NCBI RefSeq assembly: GCF_017165765.1 | Contig: NZ_JAFGZD010000009.1 | Coordinates: 124,001-188,000 of the forward strand | Direction: 5' to 3' | DNA length: 64,000 nucleotides | From: Pseudomonas capsici | Lineage (GTDB): Bacteria > Pseudomonadota > Gammaproteobacteria > Pseudomonadales > Pseudomonadaceae | Shown: in pieces, positions 46,121-56,452 of the stretch | Numbering within the stretch: position 1 is the first letter of the stretch | Layout: the number at the start of each line of letters is the position of its first letter | Program-made: the position numbers and the translations under genes | The notes under the pieces: generated by a model | The model's database searches: none | The model's input: only the letters and a program-made list of their open reading frames with translations | What the model was told of the DNA's origin: nothing

Positions 46121-47671
46121 ATGCCCGACTTGTCCCCCGACGAAATTGTTCGTGCTGCTCTGCAGATTTCACATACCCGATTACGCAGACAGCATGAGCT
46201 GGTCGTCGGGTTTGGCGTCAAGTCGCTGAAACTGACCGATCTCGATGAGCTCCTGACCCAGGCCTGCATGACCGCCGCCACGGGCATGAACACTCAGTTC
46301 GCAAAGGTGCTCCTGCCGGTTCCTGACGAACCGCTGTTTCTCCTTTCTCATGGCGTAGGCTGGAAGTCCTCCGATATCGGAACGGCCACGGTCGGGGCAG
46401 ATGAGGCAAGTCCGGCGGGCTACGCCTTTACAACCAACCGGCCAGTGATATCGAATCATCTGGGCCAGGAAATGAGATTTCGCACCCCTGCCCTGCTCAG
46501 GGATTACGGGATCGAACGAGCAATCAACGTACCGGTGCGAGGAACGGCGGCGACTTACGGAATACTTGAGGTCGACAGCCGTGACGGCGACGACTTCATC
46601 GAGAGCGATATCGTATTTCTGGAAGGACTGGCCAACATCATCTCCATGGCGGTTGAGCGGCTCACAGTCAAGCTGGAGGCTGGGAGTACTCAGGCCTATT
46701 CGGAAAGCGTTCTCAATGCCAGTCCCGACTGCGTGAAGATTCTCTCCCGCGAGGGCCATGTCGAGTTTTTCAACGAGGCAGGGTTATGCCGGATGCAGCT
46801 CGACAGCCTGGACATGATCACGGGTCAGCTCTGGGCAGAGCTATGGCCTGAAAGCTCCAGACACCTGATCGAAGATGCCATTGGCAGGGTCGTGGCGGGT
46901 GAGTCGGTTCGATTCGAGTCGTTCTGCCCAACCGCCAAGGGTGAGCCAAGGTGGTGGGATGTGACTGCAGCGCCCATTTTCGACAGGCAAGGCCAGATCG
47001 ACAAGATCATTGCTGTCTCTCGGGATATCACGGAACGCCACGATCAGGAAGTCAGGCTCGCCGCCCTGGTTGATGCGCAAAATACAAAGCTCACTGAAAG
47101 CGACCTGCACCTGGAGGAGATCCATCACCGGGTCAAAAACAGCCTGCAACTGGTCAATACCCTCTTGCTGCTGCAAGCCAATCTCGCTGTCGAGGACGCG
47201 GTCAGGATTCAACTGCAAACGGCGGCCAATCGGGTCCTGACCATTGCAAGCGTGCACGAACGACTCTACCAGGAGGCCGAGTCCGATAACGTGAGCGCTC
47301 CTCAGTATCTGAGCGCATTGCTTGCTGATATCGGTAACGTCTTCGAGGGGCGTGAAATCGAACTGGAGGCAGACGCTTTCCTGCTGCCCTCGGAAAGGAT
47401 GGCCCCATTGGGACTGGTGGTTTCGGAACTGGTCACCAATGCGCTGAAATACGGTCGGGGCAAGATCACTGTCAAGGTGACGAGCGACGAACAGGACGCT
47501 GCGATTGTAGTGACCGATGAAGGGGACGGTTTCCCGGAGTCCTACCCGAAACCCAGCGGGACCGGCTTGGGAATGCGGCTGGTCAAGAGCTATTCGGGTT
47601 ACGGTAACCAGGCGATCAGCGTCGATCCTTCAACCGAGTTCAGCAGCATACGCGTGCGCTTCAAGCTCTAG
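46121..47671 (+). CDS. GAF-PAS sensor histidine kinase, HisKA_2/HWE type
   Basis: 516 aa, cytosolic. GAF domain (about 25-175; NVPVRGTAATYGILEVDSRD), PAS domain (about 190-310; ESVLNASPDCVKILSREG, ending VSRDITERHDQE), HisKA_2 box with His335/336 in LEEIHHRVKNSLQLVNTLLL, and a HATPase domain with SELVTNALKYGRG and DEGDGFPES plus GTGLGMRLV. No response regulator is adjacent. The frame is open back to 45875 across the hrp box, so the ATG at 46121 is preferred although its ribosome site is weak (GGATG); ATG 46043 is an alternative. Divergent from the HrpK-like gene. Signal unknown. Confidence 0.85.
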   Translation: MPDLSPDEIVRAALQISHTRLRRQHELVVGFGVKSLKLTDLDELLTQACMTAATGMNTQFAKVLLPVPDEPLFLLSHGVGWKSSDIGTATVGADEASPAGYAFTTNRPVISNHLGQEMRFRTPALLRDYGIERAINVPVRGTAATYGILEVDSRDGDDFIESDIVFLEGLANIISMAVERLTVKLEAGSTQAYSESVLNASPDCVKILSREGHVEFFNEAGLCRMQLDSLDMITGQLWAELWPESSRHLIEDAIGRVVAGESVRFESFCPTAKGEPRWWDVTAAPIFDRQGQIDKIIAVSRDITERHDQEVRLAALVDAQNTKLTESDLHLEEIHHRVKNSLQLVNTLLLLQANLAVEDAVRIQLQTAANRVLTIASVHERLYQEAESDNVSAPQYLSALLADIGNVFEGREIELEADAFLLPSERMAPLGLVVSELVTNALKYGRGKITVKVTSDEQDAAIVVTDEGDGFPESYPKPSGTGLGMRLVKSYSGYGNQAISVDPSTEFSSIRVRFKL

Positions 47672-47723
47672 CTTCTGCAAGTTGCATAGACCTTCCGAAC
47701 AGAAAATCGCGAACCACAGAAAG

Positions 47724-47755
47724 CAGAACGCCCGGTCTATGGGCCGGGCGTTCTG
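47724..47755. terminator. Hairpin between the sensor kinase and ppiD
   Basis: CAGAACGCCCGG (47724-47735) pairs perfectly with CCGGGCGTTCTG (47744-47755), loop 8 nt. Sits between convergent genes 16 nt from the ppiD stop; probably ends both. Confidence 0.7.
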
Positions 47756-47771
47756 GTGACTCGGACAGCGC

Positions 47772-49655
47772 TTAGAAGCGCTCGATCTTCGCCTTGCTTT
47801 CCAGCTCGGAGCGGTAGGCAGCGAAATCCTGCTGACCGGCACGCGAAGCCAGGAAACGACGGTATTGCGTTTTTTCCGCATCGCTTGGCGCTGCTGCCTG
47901 ATTCACGCCATTGAGGCGCACAATCACGAAACTGCCGTCTGCTGCGGTCAGGCTGGCAAACTCCGGCTTGTCCTTGCCAGTCGGCTTGGGCATGCGGAAC
48001 ACCGTTTGCAGCACTTGTGGATCGACGCTGTCCTGGCTGCGGCTGGCCGCTTCCAGTACTGTCCAGGCATGACCGTCCTGCTTGGCAGCCAAAGGAATCT
48101 TGCCATCGCGCAGACCCGCCAGGAGGGCTTCGCCCTTGGCCTTGGCTGCCGCACTGGCGTGCTCCTTGAGCAACTGGGCACGAATGGAGCCCGCGACGCT
48201 TTCAAGCGGCAACTGCTTGGGTTGCAGGTGCTCCCTGGAGCGCACTACCACGACAGTCTCCGGGTCCAGCTCCAGCGTGTTGCTGTTGGAACCTTCTTCG
48301 AGGACTTCCGGGCTGAATGCGGCCTGGATCACGGCACGATTGGCTGTCAGGCCTTCGCCGCCTTCACGACCGAACGGCGCGGTCGTCTGAACCTTGAGGC
48401 CCAGGTCCTGAGCCGGCTGAGTCAGATCGGAGGATTCGAAAGCCGAGTCTTCCAGTTGTTTGGTCACTTCGACAAACTTCTGCTCGACCTGCTGAGCCTT
48501 CAGATCATGGGTCAGCTTCTCTTTCAGGCTGGCAAAGCTCGGCACCGAAGGTGCTTCAACGCCCAGCAGCTTGATGAGGTGCCAGCCGAAGTCTGTACGC
48601 ACCGGTTGCGAAACCTGATCCTTGTTCAAGGCATACAGCGCCTCTTCAAAGGCCGGATCGTAGACACCCTTGCCGGCATAGCCCAGATCGCCACCCTTGC
48701 TCGCCGAACCCGGGTCCTGCGAGAACTCCTTGGCCAGCGCGGCAAAACTCTCGCCCTTGGCCAGACGCTGCTGGATTTCTTCCAGTCTGGCCTTGGCCTG
48801 GGTGTCATTGAGCTTGTCGTTGACTTCGATCAGGATGTGCGCAGCACGGCGCTGCTCGGCCAGATTGGCGATTTCCTTCTGGTACGCAGCCTGAAGGTCT
48901 TCGTCCTTGACCTGCACCTTGTCGAAGAAGGACGACTTCTTCAACTCGATGTAATCGAGCACAACCTGCTCAGGGCTCATGAACTCCTTGGCGTGCTGGT
49001 CGTAGTGAGCCTTGACTTCGTCATCGGTCACTTTCGCGGCCGCCAGATCGACCGGCAGGGTCAGACTGGCAAAATCGCGGGTCTGTTTTTCCAGACGGGC
49101 AAAAGCCTCGACCTCTTTATCGGTCACGAAGGCACTGCCAGCGATACCGGCGCGAACCTGACCGATGAGCATTTCCTGGCCCAGCAACTGGCGGAACTGC
49201 ATCCGGCTGTAGCCCAGCTGGCGGATGACCTGATCAAAACGGTCGGCGTTGAACTTGCCGTCCACCTGGAATTCAGGCGTCATCAGCAGTTGCTGATCCA
49301 GCGCGGCCTCGGAAAAGGCGAACTTGGCATCGGCTGCGCCTTGCAGCAGCAGCTTGCGATCGATCAGGCCCTTGAGCGCCGATTCACGCAGCAGCTTCTC
49401 GTCCAGCATCGCAGGATCGAAATCCTTGCCCAGCTGTTGAGTCAGCTGCTGAGCCAGTTGGCGACGTTGCATGTCGACGGCCTGGCTCAGTTCGTTCTGA
49501 GACACCTCTTCACCGTTGACCTCGGCAGCGTTCTGCCTGTTGCCACTGGCGGTGAACATGGCCTCGATGCCCGTCAGGGCCATCAACGCGATGATGATCC
49601 CGATAATTGTCTTGGCAATCCAGCCTTGTGAATTGTCCCTGATATTCTGCAGCAT
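47772..49655 (-). CDS. ppiD: Periplasmic folding chaperone / peptidyl-prolyl isomerase PpiD
   Basis: 627 aa. One N-terminal membrane anchor (about 14-34, IAKTIIGIIIALMALTGIEA), SurA-like N-domain, a parvulin domain (about 260-360; AHILIEVN, KGESFAALAKEFSQDPGSAS, GGDLGYAGKG) and a second chaperone region. Assists folding of outer-membrane proteins near the Sec translocon. The ATG at 49655 (MLQNIRDNSQG) has GGGGGA upstream; a 25-residue extension is rejected. Confidence 0.96.
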   Translation of the reverse strand: MLQNIRDNSQGWIAKTIIGIIIALMALTGIEAMFTASGNRQNAAEVNGEEVSQNELSQAVDMQRRQLAQQLTQQLGKDFDPAMLDEKLLRESALKGLIDRKLLLQGAADAKFAFSEAALDQQLLMTPEFQVDGKFNADRFDQVIRQLGYSRMQFRQLLGQEMLIGQVRAGIAGSAFVTDKEVEAFARLEKQTRDFASLTLPVDLAAAKVTDDEVKAHYDQHAKEFMSPEQVVLDYIELKKSSFFDKVQVKDEDLQAAYQKEIANLAEQRRAAHILIEVNDKLNDTQAKARLEEIQQRLAKGESFAALAKEFSQDPGSASKGGDLGYAGKGVYDPAFEEALYALNKDQVSQPVRTDFGWHLIKLLGVEAPSVPSFASLKEKLTHDLKAQQVEQKFVEVTKQLEDSAFESSDLTQPAQDLGLKVQTTAPFGREGGEGLTANRAVIQAAFSPEVLEEGSNSNTLELDPETVVVVRSREHLQPKQLPLESVAGSIRAQLLKEHASAAAKAKGEALLAGLRDGKIPLAAKQDGHAWTVLEAASRSQDSVDPQVLQTVFRMPKPTGKDKPEFASLTAADGSFVIVRLNGVNQAAAPSDAEKTQYRRFLASRAGQQDFAAYRSELESKAKIERF

Positions 49656-49721
49656 TGCGTCCCCCAAAACGGTTGAACCGGCTAACCAACCGCAGAGCGT
49701 GGGTAGAAAGCGGATAGAAGA

Positions 49722-49745
49722 AAGGCGCATCCGAGGATGCGCCTT
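49722..49745 (-). terminator. Terminator for the hupB transcript
   Basis: AAGGCGCATCC and GGATGCGCCTT form a perfect 11-bp stem (49722-49732 / 49735-49745) around GA. It lies downstream of hupB and the tRNA-like remnant, just before ppiD. Confidence 0.6.
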
Positions 49746-49756
49746 CTCGTAACTGA

Positions 49757-49808
49757 CGAAGCGGAAGGGCTCGAACCCGGCGTTGCAACCGGCTGCACCA
49801 CCGCTCCG
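49757..49808 (-). pseudogene. Degenerate tRNA-like remnant (tRNA-Asp-like ends, anticodon arm missing)
   Basis: On the minus strand the 52-nt stretch begins CGGAGCGGTGGTGCAGCCGG and ends GGGTTCGAGCCCTTCCGCTT plus CG. The ends can pair as an acceptor stem (CGGAGCG/CGCTTCG, one wobble), the start looks like the D-arm and GGTTCGAG like a T-loop, but about 24 nt are missing, including a usable anticodon arm. It lies between hupB and its terminator. Confidence 0.45.
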
Positions 49809-49857
49809 CTACCGGCCCGGATTGACTCCGAACCGGCGGGCAAAGGCTTGAAGAGGC

Positions 49858-50130
49858 TTAGTTGACCGCTTCTTTCAGGGCTTTACCGGCTTTGAAACCT
49901 GGTTTTTTAGCAGCAGCGATTTCCAGCGTCTTACCAGTCTGTGGGTTGCGACCGATACGAGCAGGACGATCTGTAACGGAGAAAGTACCAAAGCCAACCA
50001 GAACAACAGAGTCGCCAGCCTTCAGAGCGCCAGTGACGGATTCGATCACTGCATCCAGCGCACGGCCAGCAGCAGCTTTCGGGATATCAGCAGATGCAGC
50101 GATAGCATCAATCAGTTCCGACTTGTTCAC
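49858..50130 (-). CDS. hupB: DNA-binding protein HU-beta
   Basis: 90 aa, standard. [20 protein letters not shown] start, [11 protein letters not shown] and the DNA-contact arm [17 protein letters not shown]. Dimeric nucleoid protein. Downstream of lon on the same strand (146 nt after its stop). Confidence 0.97.
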   Translation of the reverse strand: MNKSELIDAIAASADIPKAAAGRALDAVIESVTGALKAGDSVVLVGFGTFSVTDRPARIGRNPQTGKTLEIAAAKKPGFKAGKALKEAVN

Positions 50131-50276
50131 TCTAAGTCCCCTTATCTCTATATTGAGTATGTTTCTAAGTTTTTGGTGGTAAGCAAAACGAGCACTGGTG
50201 GGCTTGCAGGTACTTGCTTTAAAGAGCCGCTTTATAACAAGGGCCTTAAAAAGCTGTCAAGGAAGCCCACACAGAC

Positions 50277-52673
50277 TTAATGCGTGCTAATTCTTTCCTT
50301 AGAGTCAGACTCGCGTTTTTCATCCTTTGCAACAATATCGGGAGCCACATCCGGCAAGGGCTCCGGCGCGTATTGCAGCGCAATTTGCAGGACTTCGTCA
50401 ATCCATTTAACGGGCTTGATCTGCAAATCCTGCTTGATATTGTCAGGAATTTCCTTCAAATCGCGCACATTCTCTTCCGGGATGATCACGGTTTTGATTC
50501 CACCGCGATGCGCCGCCAGAAGTTTTTCCTTAAGACCACCAATCGCCAGCACCTGCCCGCGAAGGGTAATTTCACCGGTCATGGCCACATCGGCACGTAC
50601 CGGAATCTGCGTCAGGGCCGACACCAGGGCCGTGCACATGCCTATGCCAGCGCTAGGGCCATCCTTCGGAGTCGCCCCTTCCGGCATGTGAATGTGAGTG
50701 TCGTGCTTCTCATGGAAGTCCAGCGCAATGCCCAGGCTCCTGGCCCGGCTGCGCACGACGGTCTGCGCCGCGGTGATCGATTCGACCATGACATCGCCCA
50801 GCGAACCGGTCTTGATCAGTTGCCCCTTGCCCGGCACGACGGCCGCCTCGATGGTCAGCAACTCGCCACCGACCTGAGTCCAGGCAAGACCGGTGACCTG
50901 ACCGATCTGATCCTGCTGCTCGGCCAGACCGTAGCGGAATTTGCGCACGCCCAGGAAGTGTTCGAGCATCTCGGCCGTGACACGAATTGCAAAACGTTTT
51001 TCCAGCGCATGCTCTTTGACCGCCTTGCGGCAGACCTTGGCAATCTGGCGCTCAAGCCCGCGCACGCCCGCTTCACGGGTGTAGTAGCGGATGATGTCGC
51101 GGATCGCATCGTCGTCGAACTCGATTTCGCCTTTTTTCAGCCCGTTGGCCTGAATCTGTTTTGGCGAGAGGTACTTGACGGCAATGTTGACCTTCTCGTC
51201 CTCGGTGTAGCCCGGCAGACGGATGACTTCCATCCGGTCCAGCAGCGCTGGCGGGATATTCATCGAGTTCGAGGTGCACAGGAACATCACATCCGAGAGG
51301 TCGTAATCAACTTCCAGGTAGTGGTCGTTGAAGTTGTGGTTCTGCTCGGGGTCCAGCACCTCAAGCAGTGCCGACGCCGGGTCGCCGCGCATGTCACTGC
51401 CCATCTTGTCGATTTCATCGAGCAGGAACAGCGGGTTGCGCACGCCAACCTTGGTCATTTTCTGGATCAGGCGACCTGGCATCGACCCGATGTAAGTGCG
51501 GCGATGACCACGAATCTCGGCCTCGTCACGCACGCCACCCAGGGCCATGCGCACGAACTTGCGGTTGGTCGCGCTGGCGATGGACTCGGCCAGGGAGGTT
51601 TTACCCACACCCGGCGGCCCGACGAGGCACAGCACAGGCCCGCGAATTTTCTTCACGCGCTTCTGCACGGCGAGGTATTCAAGGATGCGTTCCTTGACCT
51701 CTTCCAGACCGTAGTGGTCGGAGTCGAGAATGGCTTCAGCGCGCCCCAGATCGAGGCGAACCTTGCTCTGCGCCTTCCACGGCACCTGAACCAGCCAGTC
51801 GATGTAGGAGCGCACCACAGTGGCTTCAGCCGACATCGGGGACATTTGCTTGAGCTTGTTCAGCTCGGCAGTCGCCTTGGCCAGAGCATCTTTCGGCAAG
51901 CCAGCGGCTTCGATGCGCTTTTTCAGCTCTTCGATTTCGTTGTGGCCTTCATCGCCATCGCCCAGTTCTTTCTGAATGGCCTTCATCTGCTCATTCAGGT
52001 AGTACTCGCGCTGGCTGCGCTCCATCTGCTTCTTGACGCGACCACGAATGCGCTTTTCAACCTGCAACAGGTCGATTTCGGCATCCAGCAAGGCCAGTAC
52101 ATGCTCGACACGGGCCGGCAGGTCGATGATTTCGAGGATTTCCTGCTTCTGCTCGATTTTCAGCGCCATATGCGCCGCCATGGTGTCTACCAGGCGACCG
52201 GGCTCATCGATGCTGTTGAGCGATGACAGGACTTCGGCAGGGACTTTCTTGCCGAGCTGCACATACTGTTCGAACTGCGACAGCAGGCTGCGTACGAAAA
52301 CTTCGGATTCACGATCCGGCGCTTCGGTCTCATCGATCAGCGCGACTTCTGCGCGGCAGTGACCTTCGACTTCGATGAAACGCTCTACAGAACCACGTTG
52401 CTCGCCTTCGACCAGTACCTTGACGGTACCGTCAGGCAATTTGAGCAACTGCAACACGGTTGCAATGGTGCCTACGCTATAAAGGGCCTTCTCGTCAGGA
52501 TCGTCATCAGCCGGGTTTCTTTGCGCCAGCAAAAGGATCTGCTTGTCTCCGGTCATCGCTGCTTCTAGAGCTTCGATAGACTTCTCGCGCCCCACGAACA
52601 GCGGGATAACCATGTGCGGATAAACCACAACATCACGCAATGGCAAGAGAGGCAATTCGATTGTGGTCTTCAT
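50277..52673 (-). CDS. lon: ATP-dependent protease La (Lon)
   Basis: 798 aa, standard length. N-domain [23 protein letters not shown]+ domain with Walker [10 protein letters not shown], and Ser-Lys protease domain with the catalytic Ser in [11 protein letters not shown] and Lys in [14 protein letters not shown]. Cytosolic degradation of misfolded and regulatory proteins; in P. syringae Lon is known to degrade type III regulators such as HrpR. A sigma-32-like promoter is found upstream. The acidic/charged C-tail is normal. Confidence 0.98.
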   Translation of the reverse strand: MKTTIELPLLPLRDVVVYPHMVIPLFVGREKSIEALEAAMTGDKQILLLAQRNPADDDPDEKALYSVGTIATVLQLLKLPDGTVKVLVEGEQRGSVERFIEVEGHCRAEVALIDETEAPDRESEVFVRSLLSQFEQYVQLGKKVPAEVLSSLNSIDEPGRLVDTMAAHMALKIEQKQEILEIIDLPARVEHVLALLDAEIDLLQVEKRIRGRVKKQMERSQREYYLNEQMKAIQKELGDGDEGHNEIEELKKRIEAAGLPKDALAKATAELNKLKQMSPMSAEATVVRSYIDWLVQVPWKAQSKVRLDLGRAEAILDSDHYGLEEVKERILEYLAVQKRVKKIRGPVLCLVGPPGVGKTSLAESIASATNRKFVRMALGGVRDEAEIRGHRRTYIGSMPGRLIQKMTKVGVRNPLFLLDEIDKMGSDMRGDPASALLEVLDPEQNHNFNDHYLEVDYDLSDVMFLCTSNSMNIPPALLDRMEVIRLPGYTEDEKVNIAVKYLSPKQIQANGLKKGEIEFDDDAIRDIIRYYTREAGVRGLERQIAKVCRKAVKEHALEKRFAIRVTAEMLEHFLGVRKFRYGLAEQQDQIGQVTGLAWTQVGGELLTIEAAVVPGKGQLIKTGSLGDVMVESITAAQTVVRSRARSLGIALDFHEKHDTHIHMPEGATPKDGPSAGIGMCTALVSALTQIPVRADVAMTGEITLRGQVLAIGGLKEKLLAAHRGGIKTVIIPEENVRDLKEIPDNIKQDLQIKPVKWIDEVLQIALQYAPEPLPDVAPDIVAKDEKRESDSKERISTH

Positions 52674-52730
52674 GATTTCGCCTCTACGGCGGCCAATTGG
52701 CCGTGGACAGGTGGAAGTAGCTTGAAGTCA

Positions 52731-52759
52731 AGATGGGGGTAGCGTCCAAAAAAAACAAG
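52731..52759 (-). promoter_or_regulatory. Candidate sigma-32 heat-shock promoter of lon
   Basis: Minus strand: CTTGTTT (from 52759), 14 nt, CCCCATCT (ending 52731). The -10 matches CCCCATnT fully; the -35 CTTG is intact but followed by TTT instead of AAA. About 58 nt upstream of the lon ATG. Confidence 0.55.
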
Positions 52760-52973
52760 CTTTAGTAACCTGTTTTCAGAATACGCTCTCTTTTTGACGC
52801 ATGAGCACGACAACCGGACGGGACGCCACATTCGATAAACACGAACAATGACAGCACAATCAGGCGGTTACAGAGGCTGTCAAAAGAGCCATATGACTTT
52901 CTGGACAGGATACTAGTGGCTTGCCGAGGGAAATCGTTCCCTGAAGATGCAGAAAGCACCGATCCTGAAATGC

Positions 52974-53000
52974 AAAAGGAGGCCCGCAGGCCCCCTTCTG
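52974..53000 (-). terminator. Probable clpX terminator
   Basis: AAAAGGAGGCC, loop CGCA, GGCCCCCTTCT gives a stem with one mismatch, 19 nt after the clpX stop on the minus strand. Confidence 0.55.
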
Positions 53001-53018
53001 TACGTCTCTTGCTGCGCT

Positions 53019-54302
53019 TTACGCGTCAGGAGCAACCTTGGCAGGCGGCTCGCTGTTTTCGTAGATCAGCAGCGGCTTGGACGAACCATCGATAACGCTC
53101 TCGTCGATCACCACCTTGCTCACGTCGGTCTGCGACGGGATTTCATACATGGTGTCGAGCAATACGCCTTCCAGGATGGAGCGCAGGCCACGGGCACCGG
53201 TCTTGCGCTCCAGCGCACGACGAGCAACCGATTTCAGCGCATCGGTACGGAACTCGAGGTCCACACCTTCCATCTCGAACAGCTTGGCATACTGCTTGGT
53301 AAGGGCGTTTTTCGGCTCGGTGAGGATCTGCATCAGCGCAGCCTCATCCAGCTCGTCCAGTGTCGCCAGCACTGGCAGACGGCCTACGAACTCGGGGATC
53401 AGACCGAACTTGACCAGATCGTCAGGCTCGACTTCACGCAGGGACTCGCCAACCTTCTTGCCTTCTTCCTTGCTGCGTACTTCGGCGTTGAAGCCGATGC
53501 CGCCACGGGTCGAACGGTTCTGGATGACTTTTTCCAGACCCGAGAAAGCACCACCGCAGATAAACAGGATGTTGCGGGTGTCCACCTGCAGGAATTCCTG
53601 CTGTGGGTGCTTGCGTCCGCCCTGAGGAGGAACGGAAGCCACAGTGCCCTCGATCAGCTTCAGCAGGGCCTGCTGCACGCCTTCACCGGAAACGTCCCGG
53701 GTAATCGAAGGGTTGTCGGATTTGCGGGAAATCTTGTCGATTTCGTCGATATAGACAATACCCATCTGGGCCTTTTCCACATCGTAATCGCATTTCTGCA
53801 ACAGCTTCTGAATGATGTTTTCCACGTCCTCACCAACATAACCGGCTTCGGTCAGGGTCGTGGCATCGGCGATGGTGAACGGCACATTGAGCAGGCGCGC
53901 CAGTGTTTCGGCGAGCAGGGTCTTGCCGGAGCCTGTAGGGCCGATCAGCAGGATGTTGCTTTTGCCGAGTTCAACATCATCGTTTTTCTTGTCGCGCTGG
54001 TTCAGGCGCTTGTAGTGGTTGTACACCGCTACTGCGAGAACCTTTTTGGCACGCTCCTGACCAATTACATACTGATCAAGGATGCCGCTGATTTCTTTAG
54101 GCGAAGGCAATTTATGCGCGCTGCTTTCTGCCTGTGCTTCCTGCACCTCCTCGCGGATGATGTCATTGCACAGGTCGACGCACTCGTCGCAGATAAAGAC
54201 CGAGGGGCCGGCAATCAATTTGCGCACTTCATGCTGGCTTTTGCCACAGAAGGAGCAATAGAGCAGTTTGCCGTTGTCCTCGCCGTTGCGGGTGTCAGTC
54301 AT
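53019..54302 (-). CDS. clpX: ATP-dependent Clp protease ATP-binding subunit ClpX
   Basis: 427 aa. N-terminal zinc-binding domain [20 protein letters not shown] with CDEC, Walker [13 protein letters not shown], Walker [11 protein letters not shown], ClpP-contact IGF loop region ([14 protein letters not shown]) and sensor residues. Unfolds tagged substrates for ClpP. 106 nt after clpP, same strand. Confidence 0.98.
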   Translation of the reverse strand: MTDTRNGEDNGKLLYCSFCGKSQHEVRKLIAGPSVFICDECVDLCNDIIREEVQEAQAESSAHKLPSPKEISGILDQYVIGQERAKKVLAVAVYNHYKRLNQRDKKNDDVELGKSNILLIGPTGSGKTLLAETLARLLNVPFTIADATTLTEAGYVGEDVENIIQKLLQKCDYDVEKAQMGIVYIDEIDKISRKSDNPSITRDVSGEGVQQALLKLIEGTVASVPPQGGRKHPQQEFLQVDTRNILFICGGAFSGLEKVIQNRSTRGGIGFNAEVRSKEEGKKVGESLREVEPDDLVKFGLIPEFVGRLPVLATLDELDEAALMQILTEPKNALTKQYAKLFEMEGVDLEFRTDALKSVARRALERKTGARGLRSILEGVLLDTMYEIPSQTDVSKVVIDESVIDGSSKPLLIYENSEPPAKVAPDA

Positions 54303-54408
54303 TCGATCGATCCAATCCGGTAGGCTTGCAACACAAGATGAAGGCTATTGCGGGCTTTTTCAAGTCCGCAGGTGGTCGGTTGGCCCAACCACCCACATTT
54401 TGAGTCAC

Positions 54409-55050
54409 TTAGGCAGGCATTTGACGTTTGTTGATCACTGAGTCGATCAGGCCGTATTCCGCCGCGCGATCAGCGCTCATGAAGTTGTCGCGCTCGGTGT
54501 CGCGCTCAATGGTTTCAAGGCTTTGGCCGGTGTGGTGGGCCAGCAGCGAGTTCAGGCGATGACGAATGTGCAGGATTTCCTTGGCATGGATGTCGATATC
54601 CGACGCCTGCCCCTGGAAACCGCCCAACGGCTGGTGAATCATCATCCGCGAGTTGGGCAGGCAATGACGCTTGCCCTCGGCACCGCCAGCCAGCAGGAAA
54701 GCACCCATGCTGCAGGCCTGACCGATACAGATGGTCGATACGTCCGGCTTGATGAACTGCATGGTGTCGTAGATCGACATGCCCGCAGTCACCGAACCGC
54801 CCGGCGAGTTGATGTAGAGATGGATATCCTTGTCCGGGTTTTCCGCTTCAAGGAACAGCAGTTGCGCCGCAATAAGGTTGGCCATGTAGTCCTCTACCGG
54901 ACCAACCATAAAGATTACACGCTCCTTGAGAAGGCGCGAGTAGATGTCATAGGCGCGTTCGCCACGGGCGGACTGCTCGATAACCATCGGGACCAGGCCG
55001 CCAGCGGCCTGGATGTCAGAGTTCTGCTGAATATAAGAATTGCGGGACAT
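54409..55050 (-). CDS. clpP: ATP-dependent Clp protease proteolytic subunit
   Basis: 213 aa. Ser114 (GQACSMGAF), His139 (MMIHQPLGG) and Asp188 form the triad. The start is set at 55050 ([10 protein letters not shown]), as in other Pseudomonas; an ATG three codons earlier (55059) has a nearer GGAG and cannot be excluded. Forms the tetradecameric chamber with ClpX. Confidence 0.96.
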   Translation of the reverse strand: MSRNSYIQQNSDIQAAGGLVPMVIEQSARGERAYDIYSRLLKERVIFMVGPVEDYMANLIAAQLLFLEAENPDKDIHLYINSPGGSVTAGMSIYDTMQFIKPDVSTICIGQACSMGAFLLAGGAEGKRHCLPNSRMMIHQPLGGFQGQASDIDIHAKEILHIRHRLNSLLAHHTGQSLETIERDTERDNFMSADRAAEYGLIDSVINKRQMPA

Positions 55051-55090
55051 GTCCTGCATTCACTCCCAAATAGTCGAGTCTTGAATACGC

Positions 55091-55116
55091 ACAAGCCAGC
55101 GCGAAGGCTGGCTTGT
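55091..55116 (-). terminator. Hairpin in the tig-clpP spacer
   Basis: ACAAGCCAGC (55091-55100) and GCTGGCTTGT (55107-55116) form a perfect 10-bp stem. It lies after the trigger-factor stop; it may attenuate transcription into clpP. Confidence 0.55.
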
Positions 55117-55141
55117 GGGTGTTTTCGAACGAAAGGAGAAA

Positions 55142-56452
55142 TCAGTCGGCTTTTGGAGCTTCTACCGGCTTGACCGCTTCTTCGTAGGAGACCGATTTGT
55201 CGGTCACGCTAGCTTTCTGCAAAACAGTATCTACAACTTGCTCTTCAAGCACAACAGAACGTACTTCGTTCATTTGCTGCTCGTTCTTGTAGTACCAGGC
55301 GACAACCTGCTCTGGCTCCTGGTAGGCAGAAGCCATTTCCTGGATCAGATCACGAACGCGAGCGTCGTCTGGCTTGAGTTCGAACTGCTTGACCACTTCA
55401 GCAACGATCAGGCCCAGCTCGACGCGACGCTTGGCTTGCTCTTCGAACAGCTCTGCCGGCAACTGGTCAGGCTTGATGTTGCCGCCGAACTGTTGAACAG
55501 CCTGGACGCGCAGACGGTTGACTTCGTTTTCCAGCAGGGCTTTTGGAACTTCGATCGGGTTGGCAGCCAGCAGACCGTCCATGACCTGGTTCTTGACCTT
55601 GGACTTGATGGCCTGACGCAGTTCACGCTCCATGTTCTTGCGAACTTCGGCGCGGAAACCGTCGATACCGGTTTCCTTGATGCCGAACTGCTTGAAGAAC
55701 TCTTCGTTCAGCTCAGGCAGTTTTGGCTCGGAAACGCTGTTGACGGTCACGGTGAACTCGGCAGCTTTGCCAGCCAGTTCCAGGTTCTGGTAGTCCTCGG
55801 GGAAGGTGACGTTCAGAACGCGCTCTTCACCGGCCTTGGCACCCACCAGACCATCTTCGAAACCAGGGATCATGCGGCCGGAACCCAGAACCAGCTGGGT
55901 GCCAGTGGCAGAACCGCCAGCGAAGGCTTCGCCGTCGACCTTGCCAACGAAATCGATGTTCAGCTGGTCTTCGTTCTGCGCAGCACGCTCGGTCAGTTCA
56001 AAACGAACGTTCTGCTTGCGCAGGATTTCCAGCATGTTGTCCAGGTCGCTGTCAGCCACGTCAGCGGACAGACGCTCGACGGAGATGGACTCGAAACCTG
56101 CGACGGTGAACTCAGGGAACACTTCGAAAGTAGCGATGTATTCCAGGTCCTTGCCTTTCTCGAAGGACTTTGGCTCTACAGCAGGTGCACCAGCCGGGTT
56201 CAGCTTCTGCTCGACTACGGCTTCGTAGAAGGTAGCCTGAATCAGATCGCCCAGCGCTTCCTGACGTGCGCCATCCTCATAACGCTGACGGATCACGCTC
56301 ATAGGCACTTTGCCAGGGCGGAAGCCCGGGATCTTGGCTTTACGTGCGGTCTGCTGCAGACGCTTGTTGACTTCAGTCTCGATGCGTTCGGCAGGCACGC
56401 CAATGGTCATGCGGCGCTCAAGAGCGGAAGTATTTTCAACAGAAACTTGCAT
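55142..56452 (-). CDS. tig: Trigger factor, ribosome-associated chaperone and prolyl isomerase
   Basis: 436 aa. Ribosome-binding domain with the GFRPGKVP signature, FKBP-like PPIase domain (about 160-240: [37 protein letters not shown]), and helical chaperone arms. ATG 56452 ([15 protein letters not shown]) with AGGAATAT upstream; a 21-residue extension is rejected. First gene of the tig-clpP-clpX-lon cluster. Confidence 0.97.
   Translation of the reverse strand: MQVSVENTSALERRMTIGVPAERIETEVNKRLQQTARKAKIPGFRPGKVPMSVIRQRYEDGARQEALGDLIQATFYEAVVEQKLNPAGAPAVEPKSFEKGKDLEYIATFEVFPEFTVAGFESISVERLSADVADSDLDNMLEILRKQNVRFELTERAAQNEDQLNIDFVGKVDGEAFAGGSATGTQLVLGSGRMIPGFEDGLVGAKAGEERVLNVTFPEDYQNLELAGKAAEFTVTVNSVSEPKLPELNEEFFKQFGIKETGIDGFRAEVRKNMERELRQAIKSKVKNQVMDGLLAANPIEVPKALLENEVNRLRVQAVQQFGGNIKPDQLPAELFEEQAKRRVELGLIVAEVVKQFELKPDDARVRDLIQEMASAYQEPEQVVAWYYKNEQQMNEVRSVVLEEQVVDTVLQKASVTDKSVSYEEAVKPVEAPKAD

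Larger units (their letters stand above)
52674..53018. other. 345-nt clpX-lon intergenic region
   Basis: Contains the lon promoter region (sigma-32-like element 52731-52759) and, next to the clpX stop, a GC-rich hairpin probably ending clpX (52974-53000). No open frame of coding quality between. Confidence 0.6.

Noticed and set aside
47865..49631. 588-codon frame antisense to ppiD
   Set aside because: Shadow frame of ppiD with no credible start.
49757..49808. Functional tRNA gene
   Set aside because: Only 52 nt, weak T-stem, no anticodon arm; kept only as a relic.
50280..52226. 648-codon frame antisense to lon
   Set aside because: Mirror frame of a well-conserved gene in GC-rich DNA; no ribosome site or recognisable domain.
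54371..54394. GGTGGTCGGTTGGCCCAACC hairpin between clpP and clpX as a terminator
   Set aside because: The loop is too small for full pairing and there is no U-run on the transcribed strand; clpX must still be expressed.
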